Numbered from the stretch's first letter, positions 37,037 to 44,982 are shown. The stretch is DNA of 64,000 nt from Ignavibacteriota bacterium (GCA_016218045.1 JACRFB010000001.1:1-64000), one strand, 5' to 3'. The notes: a model not told the origin generated them from the letters alone. Numbers and translations: made by a program.

Positions 37037-38649
37037 GAGAACGTGGATGGGGAAAGTGGATTCACGCCGATGTTGCCCTTTGCTGCCGCGGGAGTGCCAC
37101 TACCCGTCGCGACCGCCGGTGTGCGTTCGACTGTGTGTACCGCGGCCAGCAGAAAGCTGATCGATGCCACCGCCATGATGTCCGGATACTCCGCATAGGG
37201 TCGAAAGGCGAGCGACACTCCCACCAGAGAGAGCGAGGTTATTGCCGCCGCGACAACCGCGCTACGCGCGGGGCCGTCCGTCTGTTCCTGCACGCGACGA
37301 AACAGAACGTAGACGGCACCAAGAAGCAGCGCCGAACCCAACACGCCCCATTCCATGGCAAATCCGAGAAGGCCGGAAATGGGCCGGTGCAGGGTTGTAT
37401 ATCTGTTCTCCCCAAAACTCTGCCTGAGCGCCTCGTCGTACCGGGGCGAGGTGAACGGCGGCATGACGGGAAATTCGTTGTCTTCCCTGTACGGCAACGA
37501 CAGCCGTTTGGCCGCAGCATGGCTGGCGTATGCGGCCGGGCCCTCGCCCAGAAGCAGCCGGACAGGATCATTCACCGCCTGGCGCAGTGCATTTGTATAT
37601 AATGCGCGTTTCGGCAGGGATCGAAGATACGCATCCCAGTTGTATACAATCAGGACCAGCACGACCGCCGCGATAAAGGGAAGCAGGGCAAGTGCGGCCG
37701 CCCGCATCCGACCGGCGCGCGTCCCGCGCAGGCCGTCCAAACCCATCAGACATCCGGCAAGTGCCAGGCCCGGCAGCGCATGTGCGTTTTCCCCCATGGC
37801 AGCGGCATACGCAAGAAGCGCCGCGGCTCCCGCATGCATCCACGCGCGCGCCCTCACCGCATACACGCTCCAACCAGCGGCTGCAATGAACAGAATCATC
37901 GCGGCATAGTGCGCACCTCGAAGACTGGCCGAGTTATAGTCCGGATCAGTCCACTCCATCAGGATGGGAATATGCAGACTTGAGGCGGCGGCTTTCGAGA
38001 GCATATACAGGGGTACGCCGTATTGATCGAAGGCACCGACTGCAGCGGGATAGAGGAGCACGACACTCCCCAGGGCCAGGAGCACAAGTCCGCAGTTTCG
38101 AATGGTCAGCGTGTATTCGTCGCCGGTCCATGTGAGATACGACAGACTGTACACTGCCAGCGGCACCGCGAACATTGACGCTGCGAGCGCCAGGAACGAC
38201 CACCTGTCAGTGGAATCTCCAAGGCGCAGCAGCCACACCACGCACATGTACAGTCCGATGGCAAGTACATAGCCCGCGCCCTTCTCCACAAATGCCCGGT
38301 GCACGAAGCTCCGAATATCGTGCCGTTCTGCATACAATGTGCTTATCAGCATCACAACGCCGGAGACAAAGGCGGACAGAATCGCCACGCGGTGATGCGG
38401 GCCCAGACAGGCGATGAGAAAACAGGGCACGAGTACCGACGGTCGGCGGCTCAAAAAGCCGGCGAGCAGCGCGACACCAGCCCAGATCAAACCCATGGTG
38501 AAATCGAAACCCGTCCCGATGTTCATCCATGGTGTGGGCCGAAGCAGCGTGATGGAGGCGATGTAGAGAAAGGCGGCGGTAAATACGACTGCGGAGCGAG
38601 GGAACTCACGAGAGGCCGAGAAGGCCGCCATTACACGGATGCGCCCCAT
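37033..38649 (-). CDS. Large membrane protein, O-antigen polymerase/ligase-like
   Basis: This 538-residue protein, from the ATG at 38649 (sharing TAATG with the upstream stop), has about twelve membrane segments, a long periplasmic loop between ~residues 320 and 440 (with LLLGEGPAAYASHAAAKR and SFGENRYTTLHRPI) and a following GLLGFAMEWGVLGSALLL helix. The loop-and-helix arrangement resembles Wzy/WaaL proteins, but no exact family signature was seen. Together with 10203-11648 it gives two such proteins in one locus. The C-terminal tail is low complexity (Ala/Gly/Thr). Confidence 0.55.
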   Translation of the reverse strand: MGRIRVMAAFSASREFPRSAVVFTAAFLYIASITLLRPTPWMNIGTGFDFTMGLIWAGVALLAGFLSRRPSVLVPCFLIACLGPHHRVAILSAFVSGVVMLISTLYAERHDIRSFVHRAFVEKGAGYVLAIGLYMCVVWLLRLGDSTDRWSFLALAASMFAVPLAVYSLSYLTWTGDEYTLTIRNCGLVLLALGSVVLLYPAAVGAFDQYGVPLYMLSKAAASSLHIPILMEWTDPDYNSASLRGAHYAAMILFIAAAGWSVYAVRARAWMHAGAAALLAYAAAMGENAHALPGLALAGCLMGLDGLRGTRAGRMRAAALALLPFIAAVVLVLIVYNWDAYLRSLPKRALYTNALRQAVNDPVRLLLGEGPAAYASHAAAKRLSLPYREDNEFPVMPPFTSPRYDEALRQSFGENRYTTLHRPISGLLGFAMEWGVLGSALLLGAVYVLFRRVQEQTDGPARSAVVAAAITSLSLVGVSLAFRPYAEYPDIMAVASISFLLAAVHTVERTPAVATGSGTPAAAKGNIGVNPLSPSTFS

Positions 38650-39338
38650 TATCCGAGATCTTGAAATCCGTACAAACTCGTGAGCATGCGGGCGTACCAT
38701 TCTAGCAGTTCATCATACACAAATGGTTCCTTCGTCGCCGGCCAAAGGATAGTCGCCTGTTGTACCGCTCCCAGGTTCGACTCTATCGCATATGCGGCTG
38801 TTGCGGGATCGTCGAAGATTGCATCCTTGCGCACGGCATCTGCATATACGGCGGCGAGATCGAAGGTTGCTGCATCCCGTCCGAGGAAGAACAGATCGAC
38901 GAAGTCCTTCGGTTCAGCGCGGGAAGCCATCGCCGTGAGTTTGTTCGAACAAATATTGCGAAGCGTATCGATGCGGATCTCCCGACCTCGATCCATCACG
39001 GCGGTGGGGCGCGCCTCGTCAAGAGAGAGAGGATCGCGAACGATGTCGACCTTGGTCTCATCGATTCGATACGTGAGAATGTACTCGCTGCCTCGAAGAC
39101 GGACTGCCCGCATTCCGAAGTGCAGGCGGAGTTCGTAATCGACCTCATGCAACGCCTCAAGATCGCGCGAGAATAGATCAATGTCGTTCGAAAGGCGGTG
39201 GTGGAGGTAAAACACTGAAAGCGCGGTTCCGCCAGTGAGAAAGAAGTGCGACCGTATCGACTGCAATGCGAGCAGTTCCACAAGAACGGCTCTTTGCTCC
39301 GGTGTTTCGTAACAGGTTTTATCCTCTCGCAGATCCAT
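38649..39338 (-). CDS. AbiEii/AbiGii-type nucleotidyltransferase
   Basis: The 229-residue protein starts at the ATG at 39338, preceded by GGAGGT. It has FFLTGGTALSVFYLHHRLSN with DIDLFS directly after, the AbiEii nucleotidyltransferase signature (GG-T-AL and D-x-D). The gene overlaps a small upstream gene by 20 bases, an arrangement typical of two-gene toxin-antitoxin or abortive-infection modules. It sits between the large membrane protein and rfbC and has no evident glycan role. Confidence 0.8.
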   Translation of the reverse strand: MDLREDKTCYETPEQRAVLVELLALQSIRSHFFLTGGTALSVFYLHHRLSNDIDLFSRDLEALHEVDYELRLHFGMRAVRLRGSEYILTYRIDETKVDIVRDPLSLDEARPTAVMDRGREIRIDTLRNICSNKLTAMASRAEPKDFVDLFFLGRDAATFDLAAVYADAVRKDAIFDDPATAAYAIESNLGAVQQATILWPATKEPFVYDELLEWYARMLTSLYGFQDLG

Positions 39339-39588
39339 ATACCTCCAATAACCGCTCCCATTTTTTCCTGTCGGCGGAACGCGCGGGCAGATCCGGCACC
39401 ACTTCACGGATTTCGTCCAGCGTGAACCATACAAATGTCTCCTTGACACGTGCATACTGCAGGAAACGAAGCAGTATCCAACGCCGCAAAGACGCGTCTC
39501 CACTGAGCAGCACTTGGCGCAGTTTCTCGGCATCGCGAAACTGCGGCTGATCCCAGAATAGCGGTATGAGGTAGTTTGTATCGCTCAT
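39319..39588 (-). CDS. Small partner protein of the AbiEii gene (DUF6922-like)
   Basis: The 89-residue product (MSDTNYLIPLFWDQPQFRDA...) has FWDQPQFRDAEKLRQVLLSG, LRRWILLRFL and TLDEIREVVPDLPARSADRKK, a form like DUF6922 proteins that precede AbiEii nucleotidyltransferases. The start at 39588 fits the family; a 13-codon longer reading is possible. It is likely the antitoxin-side gene. Function is inferred from position. Confidence 0.65.
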   Translation of the reverse strand: MSDTNYLIPLFWDQPQFRDAEKLRQVLLSGDASLRRWILLRFLQYARVKETFVWFTLDEIREVVPDLPARSADRKKWERLLEVYGSARG

Positions 39589-39650
39589 AATATACACAGG
39601 AGGAACGGAGGAATCGGAGACTTTCACCTTCGGAACTTCGGAGGGCAGGC

Positions 39651-39866
39651 CCGTTCCCCGTTCACTGTTCCGTCGCCCCTCGACAAGCTCGGGGTGACAC
39701 GGGTGTTGTCTCGTGTGTCAGGCTGAGCTTGTCGAAGCCGACACACGACAGATTCAGTATGACGGCGGGTCGTCGCCCCTCGACAAGCTCGGGGTGACAC
39801 AGTATTTACATCACGCACGATTTCTCGCGTTCCCCGTTAACCGTTCCCCGTTCCACGTTAACCGTC
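39651..39866. repeat. REP cluster with GTTCCCCG short repeats
   Basis: Three REP copies fill this gap: 39671-39700 and 39771-39800 in the same orientation and 39716-39747 inverted. Short GTTCCCCGTT-type repeats lie on both sides (39651-39672 and 39828-39866). The rfbC stop codon (39858-39860) falls in one of the latter units, GTTAACCGT, which is duplicated (39836 and 39856). No gene is present between 39589 and 39857. Confidence 0.75.
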
Positions 39867-40415
39867 CCACACCGGCAGTGTCGTAATATCCGCGAGACGC
39901 AGTCCTGATGTATCCTTGCGCGACAGCAGGGGATCGCCGTCGAGCGGCCATTGTATACCGATATCAGGATCATTCCAAAGCACCGAACCGTCGGTCTCGG
40001 CGTGATAATACTCCGTGCACTTGTACGCAAAATCGGCCACATCCGACACGACGTAAAATCCGTGCGCAAATCCTGGGGGAATCCAGAGCTGCCGCGTATT
40101 TTCCTCGGAAAGTATACAACCGTACCATGCGCCGAAATACGGCGAGCCGCGACGGATGTCGACCGCCACGTCATACACTTCGCCGCGTGTGACTCGAACG
40201 AGTTTTCCCTGCGCATACGGATGCTGATAGTGCAATCCACGCAGCGTGCCCTTCACCGAACGCGACGCGTTGTCCTGCACGAATCGTACGGCACGCCCGA
40301 CCGCCGCTGCGAACACATCATCGCGCCACGTCTCCATGAAGAAGCCGCGAGCGTCGCCGTGTTTTGTCGGCTCGATGAGGAGGACGTCCGGGAGTGTTGT
40401 TTGTGTGATTGTCAC
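39858..40415 (-). CDS. rfbC: dTDP-4-dehydrorhamnose 3,5-epimerase
   Basis: The 185-residue cupin-fold enzyme has DARGFFMETWRDDVF, NASRSVKGTLRGLHYQHPYA (catalytic histidine region) and WIPPGFAHGFYVVSD, the standard RfbC/RmlC layout. It acts with RfbA (45078-45947) in dTDP-L-rhamnose or related deoxysugar formation; RfbB and RfbD are not in the window and may be elsewhere in the genome. Confidence 0.92.
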   Translation of the reverse strand: MTITQTTLPDVLLIEPTKHGDARGFFMETWRDDVFAAAVGRAVRFVQDNASRSVKGTLRGLHYQHPYAQGKLVRVTRGEVYDVAVDIRRGSPYFGAWYGCILSEENTRQLWIPPGFAHGFYVVSDVADFAYKCTEYYHAETDGSVLWNDPDIGIQWPLDGDPLLSRKDTSGLRLADITTLPVWDG

Positions 40416-40435
40416 GGGAAGTTGGACACAGCTTG

Positions 40436-40461
40436 TGTCACGCCGAGCTTGTCGAGACGCG
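40436..40461. repeat. REP-like palindrome upstream of rfbC
   Basis: An inverted-orientation copy of the dispersed REP element (GTGTCACGCCGAGCTTGTCG...) lies between rfbC and hepT. Confidence 0.75.
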
Positions 40462-40466
40462 ACGGG

Positions 40467-40482
40467 ACGATTAGACGATTAG
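40467..40482. repeat. Two TTAGACGA units at the hepT stop
   Basis: ACGATTAGACGATTAG occupies the end of hepT; the TAA stop (40479-40481 on the minus strand) is part of the unit. The same 8-base unit forms the long arrays on both sides of the S23 gene at 41471, so the HEPN-MNT pair is bracketed by one repeat family. Confidence 0.75.
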
Positions 40483-40892
40483 CAATAGCGTGTGAGCATG
40501 GAGTCGGAAAACGTCCGTAGATCGTCGAGATGATCGCGTAGTATTGCTTCGAGCAGGGTGATATCGATCTCGTCATTTTCGTGAACGGCGAGGTTTCGAA
40601 ATCCGACCATGCGTTTCAGTTCTATTGCGTGACGGTTCTCGATTATCCCTCTCGTGGCAAGGACGACGAAACCATCACCGGAAGACGCCGGCACACCCAG
40701 CCGTTCTTCCGCCAGCACGTGCGCCATCATATCAACGCATGCCTGAATAGCCCGTTGGAGATTCAGGACAACGATATCTGCAGTATCAATGTTCGAGACG
40801 GCCGTCGGAACGCCCCCGGTGACTGTATCGATCCGCACGAGACAGCGCGCGACAATTCCCGCCTTTGCTGCTATGACAACTGCATCAACCAT
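40479..40892 (-). CDS. hepT: HepT-like HEPN toxin
   Basis: The 137-residue protein, from MVDAVVIAAKAGIVARCLVR, is a DUF86/HepT-type HEPN domain. Near residue 110 it has KRMVGFRNLAVHENDEID, whose RNLAVH supplies the RX4H RNase/AMPylation motif of HepT toxins. It overlaps mntA by eight bases. HepT proteins cleave RNA unless polyadenylylated on the tyrosine next to the motif by MntA; the usual RX4HxY tyrosine is replaced here (HEN), which is worth noting. Confidence 0.8.
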   Translation of the reverse strand: MVDAVVIAAKAGIVARCLVRIDTVTGGVPTAVSNIDTADIVVLNLQRAIQACVDMMAHVLAEERLGVPASSGDGFVVLATRGIIENRHAIELKRMVGFRNLAVHENDEIDITLLEAILRDHLDDLRTFSDSMLTRYC

Positions 40893-41292
40893 GGGCACGC
40901 GCCTTCGTTGCAGCGACGATTGCATTCATGATGATCTCAAAATCCTGATACTTCCCCTGCTCGGCGAGTCTGTACAGAGCTGTGCGCGTGGGAGAACGCG
41001 AGAATAGGCACAGACCACGACTGAGAATCTGCTGGGTTATCAGTTCTCCGGCGGTGTTCAGAACGACCAGGTCTACGTCTCCGCCCAGACGGTCAGTTAA
41101 CGATGTCATGAGGTCCAACCGTTCATAGGATGATGGTATCGAATCCCGCGAGAACAAAATGGCGACGTCGATGTCGCTGTGTTCATTCGCCGATCCCTTC
41201 GCCCAAGAACCGAACAGCCATATTGCATCGACCTCGGGATGCGTGTGCACCCATTGTTGGAGGGACAATGATATTGCCTTGAGATCGGGCAT
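40885..41292 (-). CDS. mntA: MntA-like antitoxin nucleotidyltransferase
   Basis: The 135-residue protein has WLFGSWAKGSANEHSDIDVA, the GS-x10-D-x-D signature, then GGDVDLVVLN with the third carboxylate. This matches the MntA adenylyltransferase that inactivates HepT. Its start codon (41290-41292) directly abuts the TTAGACGR array, so its promoter, if separate, would lie inside or beyond the array. Confidence 0.85.
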   Translation of the reverse strand: MPDLKAISLSLQQWVHTHPEVDAIWLFGSWAKGSANEHSDIDVAILFSRDSIPSSYERLDLMTSLTDRLGGDVDLVVLNTAGELITQQILSRGLCLFSRSPTRTALYRLAEQGKYQDFEIIMNAIVAATKARAHG

Positions 41293-41385
41293 TAGACGAT
41301 TAGACGGTTAGACGATTAGACGGTTAGACGATTAGACGATTAGACGGTTAGACGATTAGACGATTAGACGGTTAGACGATTAGAG
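41292..41385. repeat. TTAGACGR tandem array, left arm of S23 element A
   Basis: Eleven perfect 8-base units (TTAGACGA or TTAGACGG) followed by a partial unit. The arm begins at the mntA start codon. It is inverted relative to the array at 41884-41931. Confidence 0.95.
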
Positions 41386-41470
41386 TGTGTAGGACGGCGT
41401 CTAACTCGTTTATTCCTAATGTGTTGTAATCCTGCGGGAACATATTGCGACATTGCGGCGTACAACTGCC

Positions 41471-41866
41471 ATGGGACGAACATGGAAACGTATAGAGATT
41501 GTCAACGATTTGGAGGTGTACCAAAAGGCAATGGACGCGTCGATGGATATTTTTGAGTTAACGAAGTTGTTTCCGAAGGACGAAAAATATTCAATGACCG
41601 ATCAAATTCGGCGATCAAGCCGATCGGTATGTGCGAATCTCGCGGAGGCATGGTCAAAACGGATGTACATCGCCGCCCTCAAACAGCGGTTGGTCGATGC
41701 CGTGGCGGAAGCTGCTGAGACACAAACCTGGCTGGAATATTCTTTCAAGTGTAACTACATGTCTGGCGATGTATCCCGCGGACTGTACACTCGCTACCGA
41801 GAAATAATCCGCCTCCTCGCCTCGATGCACTCTCATCCGGAAAAGTGGATACTTCCAAAAAAATAG
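41471..41866 (+). CDS. S23/IVP four-helix-bundle protein (copy A)
   Basis: The 131-residue protein (MGRTWKRIEIVNDLEVYQKA...) has the family pattern: an N-terminal LEVYQKAMDASMDIFELTKL helix, FPKDEKYSMTDQIRRSSRSV, CANLAEAWSKR in place of the usual SIPSNIAEGxxR, and two further long helices. This is the family of proteins encoded in 23S rRNA intervening sequences, related to Avd of diversity-generating retroelements. The start is the ATG at 41471. It is the most divergent of the four copies. No function is established; basic surface and position suggest nucleic-acid binding. Confidence 0.82.
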   Translation: MGRTWKRIEIVNDLEVYQKAMDASMDIFELTKLFPKDEKYSMTDQIRRSSRSVCANLAEAWSKRMYIAALKQRLVDAVAEAAETQTWLEYSFKCNYMSGDVSRGLYTRYREIIRLLASMHSHPEKWILPKK

Positions 41867-41883
41867 CTCTCCAAAAACCCCAA

Positions 41884-41931
41884 CCGTCTAACCGTCTAAT
41901 CGTCTAACCGTCTAACCGTCTAATCGTCCAG
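41884..41931. repeat. Inverted TTAGACGR array, right arm of S23 element A
   Basis: Five perfect CCGTCTAA/TCGTCTAA units and one degenerate unit. The wlbB stop codon (41920-41922) lies within the array. Up to about 40 bases could pair with the left arm in RNA. Confidence 0.92.
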
Positions 41932-42555
41932 TCGTTTACCCACCGTCAGAGCCACCGGCAGAGGCGATTCCTCATCAAGATCCAGACAGCGGAGCACGCC
42001 GGGCTCCACCTCCTGATAGCGCAGCGCGCTTTCAGGGCAGGTATAGATTCCCGTCGCATCGGGTGACACGAGGCGATGCCCGTGTCTGCTCATCCACGCG
42101 ACACGTCGCGCAGGGACGCCGATCATCAGCGCGTAGTCTGGCACATCCTTCGACACCACCGCGCCGGCCGCAATAAATGCATAGCGACCGACGGTGGTCC
42201 CGCACACGATGGTTGCGTTTGCGCCGATTGAGCACCCGCGGCGCAACAGCGTCCGTTCATAGAGACTGTGCCTGTTGATCTGCGAACGTGGGTTGGTCAC
42301 GTTGGTCAGCACACATGACGGACCGAGAAACACATCGTCCTCGATCTCCGTGCCGGTGTACACCGACACATTGTTCTGTATCTTGACATTATTCCCGATA
42401 CGTACATCGTTGGCGATGTGTACGTTTTGCCCGAGTATACAATTGGTACCCAACCGGGCATTTTTCATGACGTGTGAAAAGTGCCAGATTTTTGTTCCAT
42501 CGCCGATCTCGCAGGGCTCGTCGACGTAGGCGGATTCGTGTTTGTAGTACGACAT
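41920..42555 (-). CDS. wlbB: UDP-2-acetamido-3-amino-2,3-dideoxyglucuronate N-acetyltransferase
   Basis: The 211-residue left-handed beta-helix protein starts MSYYKHESAYVDEPCEIGDG, followed by IWHFSHVMKNARLG, VHIANDVRIGNNVKIQNNVS, GTEIEDDVFLGPSCVLTNV, RRGCSIGANATIVCGTTVG and PARRVAWMSRHGHRL. This is the WbpD/WlbB sequence. It adds the 3-N-acetyl group on the path to UDP-GlcNAc3NAcA. The last two codons and the stop are encoded in the TTAGACG repeat array, so its natural C-terminus is modified. Confidence 0.92.
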   Translation of the reverse strand: MSYYKHESAYVDEPCEIGDGTKIWHFSHVMKNARLGTNCILGQNVHIANDVRIGNNVKIQNNVSVYTGTEIEDDVFLGPSCVLTNVTNPRSQINRHSLYERTLLRRGCSIGANATIVCGTTVGRYAFIAAGAVVSKDVPDYALMIGVPARRVAWMSRHGHRLVSPDATGIYTCPESALRYQEVEPGVLRCLDLDEESPLPVALTVGKRLDD

Positions 42556-42658
42556 GGCGTAGGATCAGGAACGTGAAGCCGGTGGTTGCGACGCGGAATC
42601 AGGGAGCGGCGCCGAGGCGCGCCATCTCCGACACAACAACTTTGCAGTAACGCAGCAA

Positions 42659-43222
42659 TTAATTCGTGTGCGAAACCAGCGCCCACAGATCGTCGAGCTG
42701 GCGCACGGCTATTTCCCTCTGAAGCACATTAAAATCAAGCTCTGCTTCCGAGACAGAGCGCATAGCACGAATGTCGCGAAGGTGCTTATCCGATCCACCC
42801 TCGCGATAATACTCCAGTTTGCGAATGATGATATACTCCGGTGGAGCAAAGACCAACGGCATATCGTCGTATAGAATCGTGCGCGTATGTGCGAATGCCC
42901 ACAGACGAAGCGAGTCCGTCCCGACAGGATAGATGTCAGCTTTGAAGCCGCTACTTTGGTCAATGATGTTGAAGTGTCCACGTATTGCTCTTCGTACTTC
43001 CACTTCGACGATCTCACCCGGAGGGCAATAATACCTCGATGCCGGAAACGCATCCACAAGTCGCGGAATATCATTTACCGACAATTCCATCACCACATCG
43101 ATATCATTCGTCACACGAGGCTCACCATACATCATAGCGCCGACCGAGCCTGTTATCATATACGAGAGCCCCAGCGAATGAATTATTCTCACGATATCAA
43201 AGTACGATTCAATCTCCTGCAT
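42659..43222 (-). CDS. Nucleotidyltransferase, DUF6036-like
   Basis: The 187-residue protein has LSYMITGSVGAMMYGEPRVT and NDIDVVMEL, a nucleotidyltransferase GS...D-x-D site, followed by PPEYIIIRKLEYYREGGSDK and HLRDIRAM, seen in DUF6036/AbiEii-like proteins. It overlaps the small upstream gene by 14 bases. It is the toxin-like half of a two-gene module placed between wlbB and wlbA; no glycan function is evident. A 103-base gap on its downstream side holds nothing recognisable. Confidence 0.75.
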   Translation of the reverse strand: MQEIESYFDIVRIIHSLGLSYMITGSVGAMMYGEPRVTNDIDVVMELSVNDIPRLVDAFPASRYYCPPGEIVEVEVRRAIRGHFNIIDQSSGFKADIYPVGTDSLRLWAFAHTRTILYDDMPLVFAPPEYIIIRKLEYYREGGSDKHLRDIRAMRSVSEAELDFNVLQREIAVRQLDDLWALVSHTN

Positions 43223-43451
43223 ACAGGAAGGCCTTCTTCACCTCGTTATTCACCTCAAGATTCGTCCAGTCGGGATACATCGACCGAATTGCTGCTCGCT
43301 TTAATTGACGCATCGCCATGCAGAGGGCAATCCCTGCTCGCAGGCGTTCTTCGGGAGTCATGCGTCGATAGATTTCAATCTGCATGGGTGACGGCCCATT
43401 CGCTTCTTTCAATCCCGACTCGTCCACGCCATAACCCGTTGCTTCAGTCAT
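43209..43451 (-). CDS. Small partner of the 42659 nucleotidyltransferase
   Basis: The 80-residue protein has YRRMTPEERLRAGIALCMAM and RSMYPDWTNLEVNNEVKKAF with LYAGD at the end, a small-protein form commonly found immediately upstream of such nucleotidyltransferases. The start may be the first ATG at 43451 or MQIEIYRR inside. It is likely the antitoxin-like component. The gap 43452-43547 contains a GC palindrome (CCTGCC...GGCAGG) and short repeats. Confidence 0.6.
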   Translation of the reverse strand: MTEATGYGVDESGLKEANGPSPMQIEIYRRMTPEERLRAGIALCMAMRQLKRAAIRSMYPDWTNLEVNNEVKKAFLYAGD

Positions 43452-43547
43452 CTACATATCTCCTTACCAAGTCCACCCACCAACCCGTTCATCGTTTTTC
43501 GTTCCCACCTGCCTCCCGCTTCGCGAAACTCCGGCGGGCAGGCCCGT

Positions 43548-44447
43548 TCAACGTTCCCCTTTCCGAATCCGATACACGAGCTCGATGGCCGGTCGCGCAT
43601 CCTCTATGCCGAAGCCACGTCCGGAGAGTGTTTCCTGATAGACGCGGGTGTGGAGGTCGGTGAAGCCATCCGTGAAATCCACTTCCTCGCCATCGATGGT
43701 GATGGACCGCCAGGTACGGTTTTGTGCGGCCACAACTTCCGGGGGCAGATCTTCCGCTTCGACAGACAACATCCATCGCACGTCAGCATTTGCGAGTACC
43801 AGTGTGCCGGATGCGCGTGACGGTGTAAGTGTCTCGGTATGATATTCCGACACTCCTCCGAACAGCCACAGCAACAGATCAAAAAAGTGAATGCCAATAT
43901 TCGTTACGATTCCACCTGAACGGCTTTCGTCTCCCTTCCACGAGTAACGGTACCAGATTCCCCTGGCTGTGACATAATGCAATGTCACGTTGTGCCGTGT
44001 GCTGGAATCCTTCGCGAGCGCGTTCTTCAGCGCGATCAGGGCGGGATGCACCCGCAACTGCAATACTGTATATACTTTCCGCCGGGTCTCCTGCTCGAGC
44101 GCCGCCAACGCGTCGAGATTCCACGGATTCAGTACGAGTGGCTTTTCGCAGATCGCATCTGCATCCGTCCGAAGAGCAAGCCGGATATGCGCATCGTGGA
44201 GGTGGTTCGGCGAGCACACCGATAAAAAGGTGACCGCATCGTCCTTGGTTCCTCGATGCAATTTCTCCAGATGCCTGTCGAATCGTTCATACTCTGTAAA
44301 AAACGCCGCCTCGGGGAAATAGCTGTCGAGCACACCGACTGCATCGTGCGGGTCCACCGCGGCGACAAGATTATGGCCAGTGTCGCGTATGGCTTTCAGA
44401 TGCCGCGGGGCGATGTAACCGGCGATGCCGGTGAGGGCGAAGTTCAT
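43548..44447 (-). CDS. wlbA: UDP-GlcNAcA 3-dehydrogenase (Gfo/Idh/MocA)
   Basis: The 299-residue oxidoreductase starts MNFALTGIAGYIAPRHLKAI and has LVAAVDPHDAVGVLDSYFPE, SVCSPNHLHDAHIRLALRTD, the catalytic AICEKPLVLNPWNLDALAAL and TNIGIHFFDLLLWLFG. This is WbpB/WlbA, which oxidises UDP-GlcNAcA at C3 for transamination by WlbC. The start codon touches the left arm of S23 element B. Confidence 0.93.
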   Translation of the reverse strand: MNFALTGIAGYIAPRHLKAIRDTGHNLVAAVDPHDAVGVLDSYFPEAAFFTEYERFDRHLEKLHRGTKDDAVTFLSVCSPNHLHDAHIRLALRTDADAICEKPLVLNPWNLDALAALEQETRRKVYTVLQLRVHPALIALKNALAKDSSTRHNVTLHYVTARGIWYRYSWKGDESRSGGIVTNIGIHFFDLLLWLFGGVSEYHTETLTPSRASGTLVLANADVRWMLSVEAEDLPPEVVAAQNRTWRSITIDGEEVDFTDGFTDLHTRVYQETLSGRGFGIEDARPAIELVYRIRKGER

Positions 44448-44484
44448 GGGAGAAAAGAGAAAAGAGGGAAGAGGGAAGAGAGAA
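44448..44484. repeat. GGGAAGA-type array, left arm of S23 element B
   Basis: Purine-only short repeats with the 16-base segment at 44463-44478 (AGAGGGAAGAGGGAAG) perfectly complementary to segments of the right arm at 44983-44998, 45025-45040 and 45046-45061. Confidence 0.85.
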
Positions 44485-44506
44485 ATTGAAAGGACTTAAT
44501 GGATTC

Positions 44507-44538
44507 TGGGAACCGAGATTACGGTTCGTGCGTATAAT
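44507..44538 (+). promoter_or_regulatory. Possible promoter of S23 gene B
   Basis: A TATAAT at 44533-44538 lies 41 bases upstream of the S23 start, with no clear -35 box. GGGAAC at 44508 also occurs before copies A (41436) and C (49505 and 49540), which suggests a shared leader motif. Confidence 0.3.
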
Positions 44539-44578
44539 GCTAGCGGTCGACTAACGACCGGTACCACTAGGAGGGGCA

Positions 44579-44977
44579 ATGGAAAACCGTGGATTTTCGC
44601 GCGCGCACTGTAATCTCGAGGCATGGAAAAAAGGCATTGAACTCAGCGAAGCGGTATACGCGGCAACACGAAGATTCCCAGACGATGAACGTTTCGGATT
44701 AACGTCACAAATGCGTCGCGCCGCCGTTTCTATTCCTACGAACATTGCGGAAGGGGCGGCACGATCCGGACCACGTGAGTATGCACACTATCTGTATATC
44801 GCACGTGGCTCATTGAGTGAATTGGAAACATTGATTCACATCAGCACACAACTGGGACTGCTACCATCATCGTCGGTTCTCGCGGCGAAGATGAGCGAGG
44901 TATCACGATCCTTGTCTGGGCTCATCACCTCGATCAGCCGCAAAATCGAAAACATTCCCCGTCGCCCCAAACAATGA
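44579..44977 (+). CDS. S23/IVP four-helix-bundle protein (copy B)
   Basis: The 132-residue protein is a canonical member: HCNLEAWKKGIELSEAVYAA, FPDDERFGLTSQMRRAAVSI, PTNIAEGAARSGPREYAHYL, IARGSLSELETLIHISTQLG and the C-terminal SRSLSGLITSISRKIE helix. The start ATG at 44579 has GGAGGGGC six to eight bases upstream. It reads against the surrounding sugar genes. Related proteins occur inside 23S rRNA intervening sequences and as Avd; the biochemical role is unknown. Confidence 0.9.
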   Translation: MENRGFSRAHCNLEAWKKGIELSEAVYAATRRFPDDERFGLTSQMRRAAVSIPTNIAEGAARSGPREYAHYLYIARGSLSELETLIHISTQLGLLPSSSVLAAKMSEVSRSLSGLITSISRKIENIPRRPKQ

Positions 44978-44982
44978 CACCG

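Larger units (their letters stand above)
41292..41931. mobile_element. Candidate S23 element A (inverted arrays around an S23 gene)
   Basis: The unit consists of the 41292-41385 array, an 85-base leader, the S23 gene and the 41884-41931 inverted array. It lies between wlbB and mntA, reads against the operon, and its right arm includes the wlbB stop codon. Calling it a mobile element is an inference from four independent loci with this plan in the window (see also 44448, 48127 and 49420). Confidence 0.45.

Noticed and set aside
41292-41385. CRISPR-like tandem repeat array
   Set aside because: The units are 8 bases with no spacers, and no cas genes are present.
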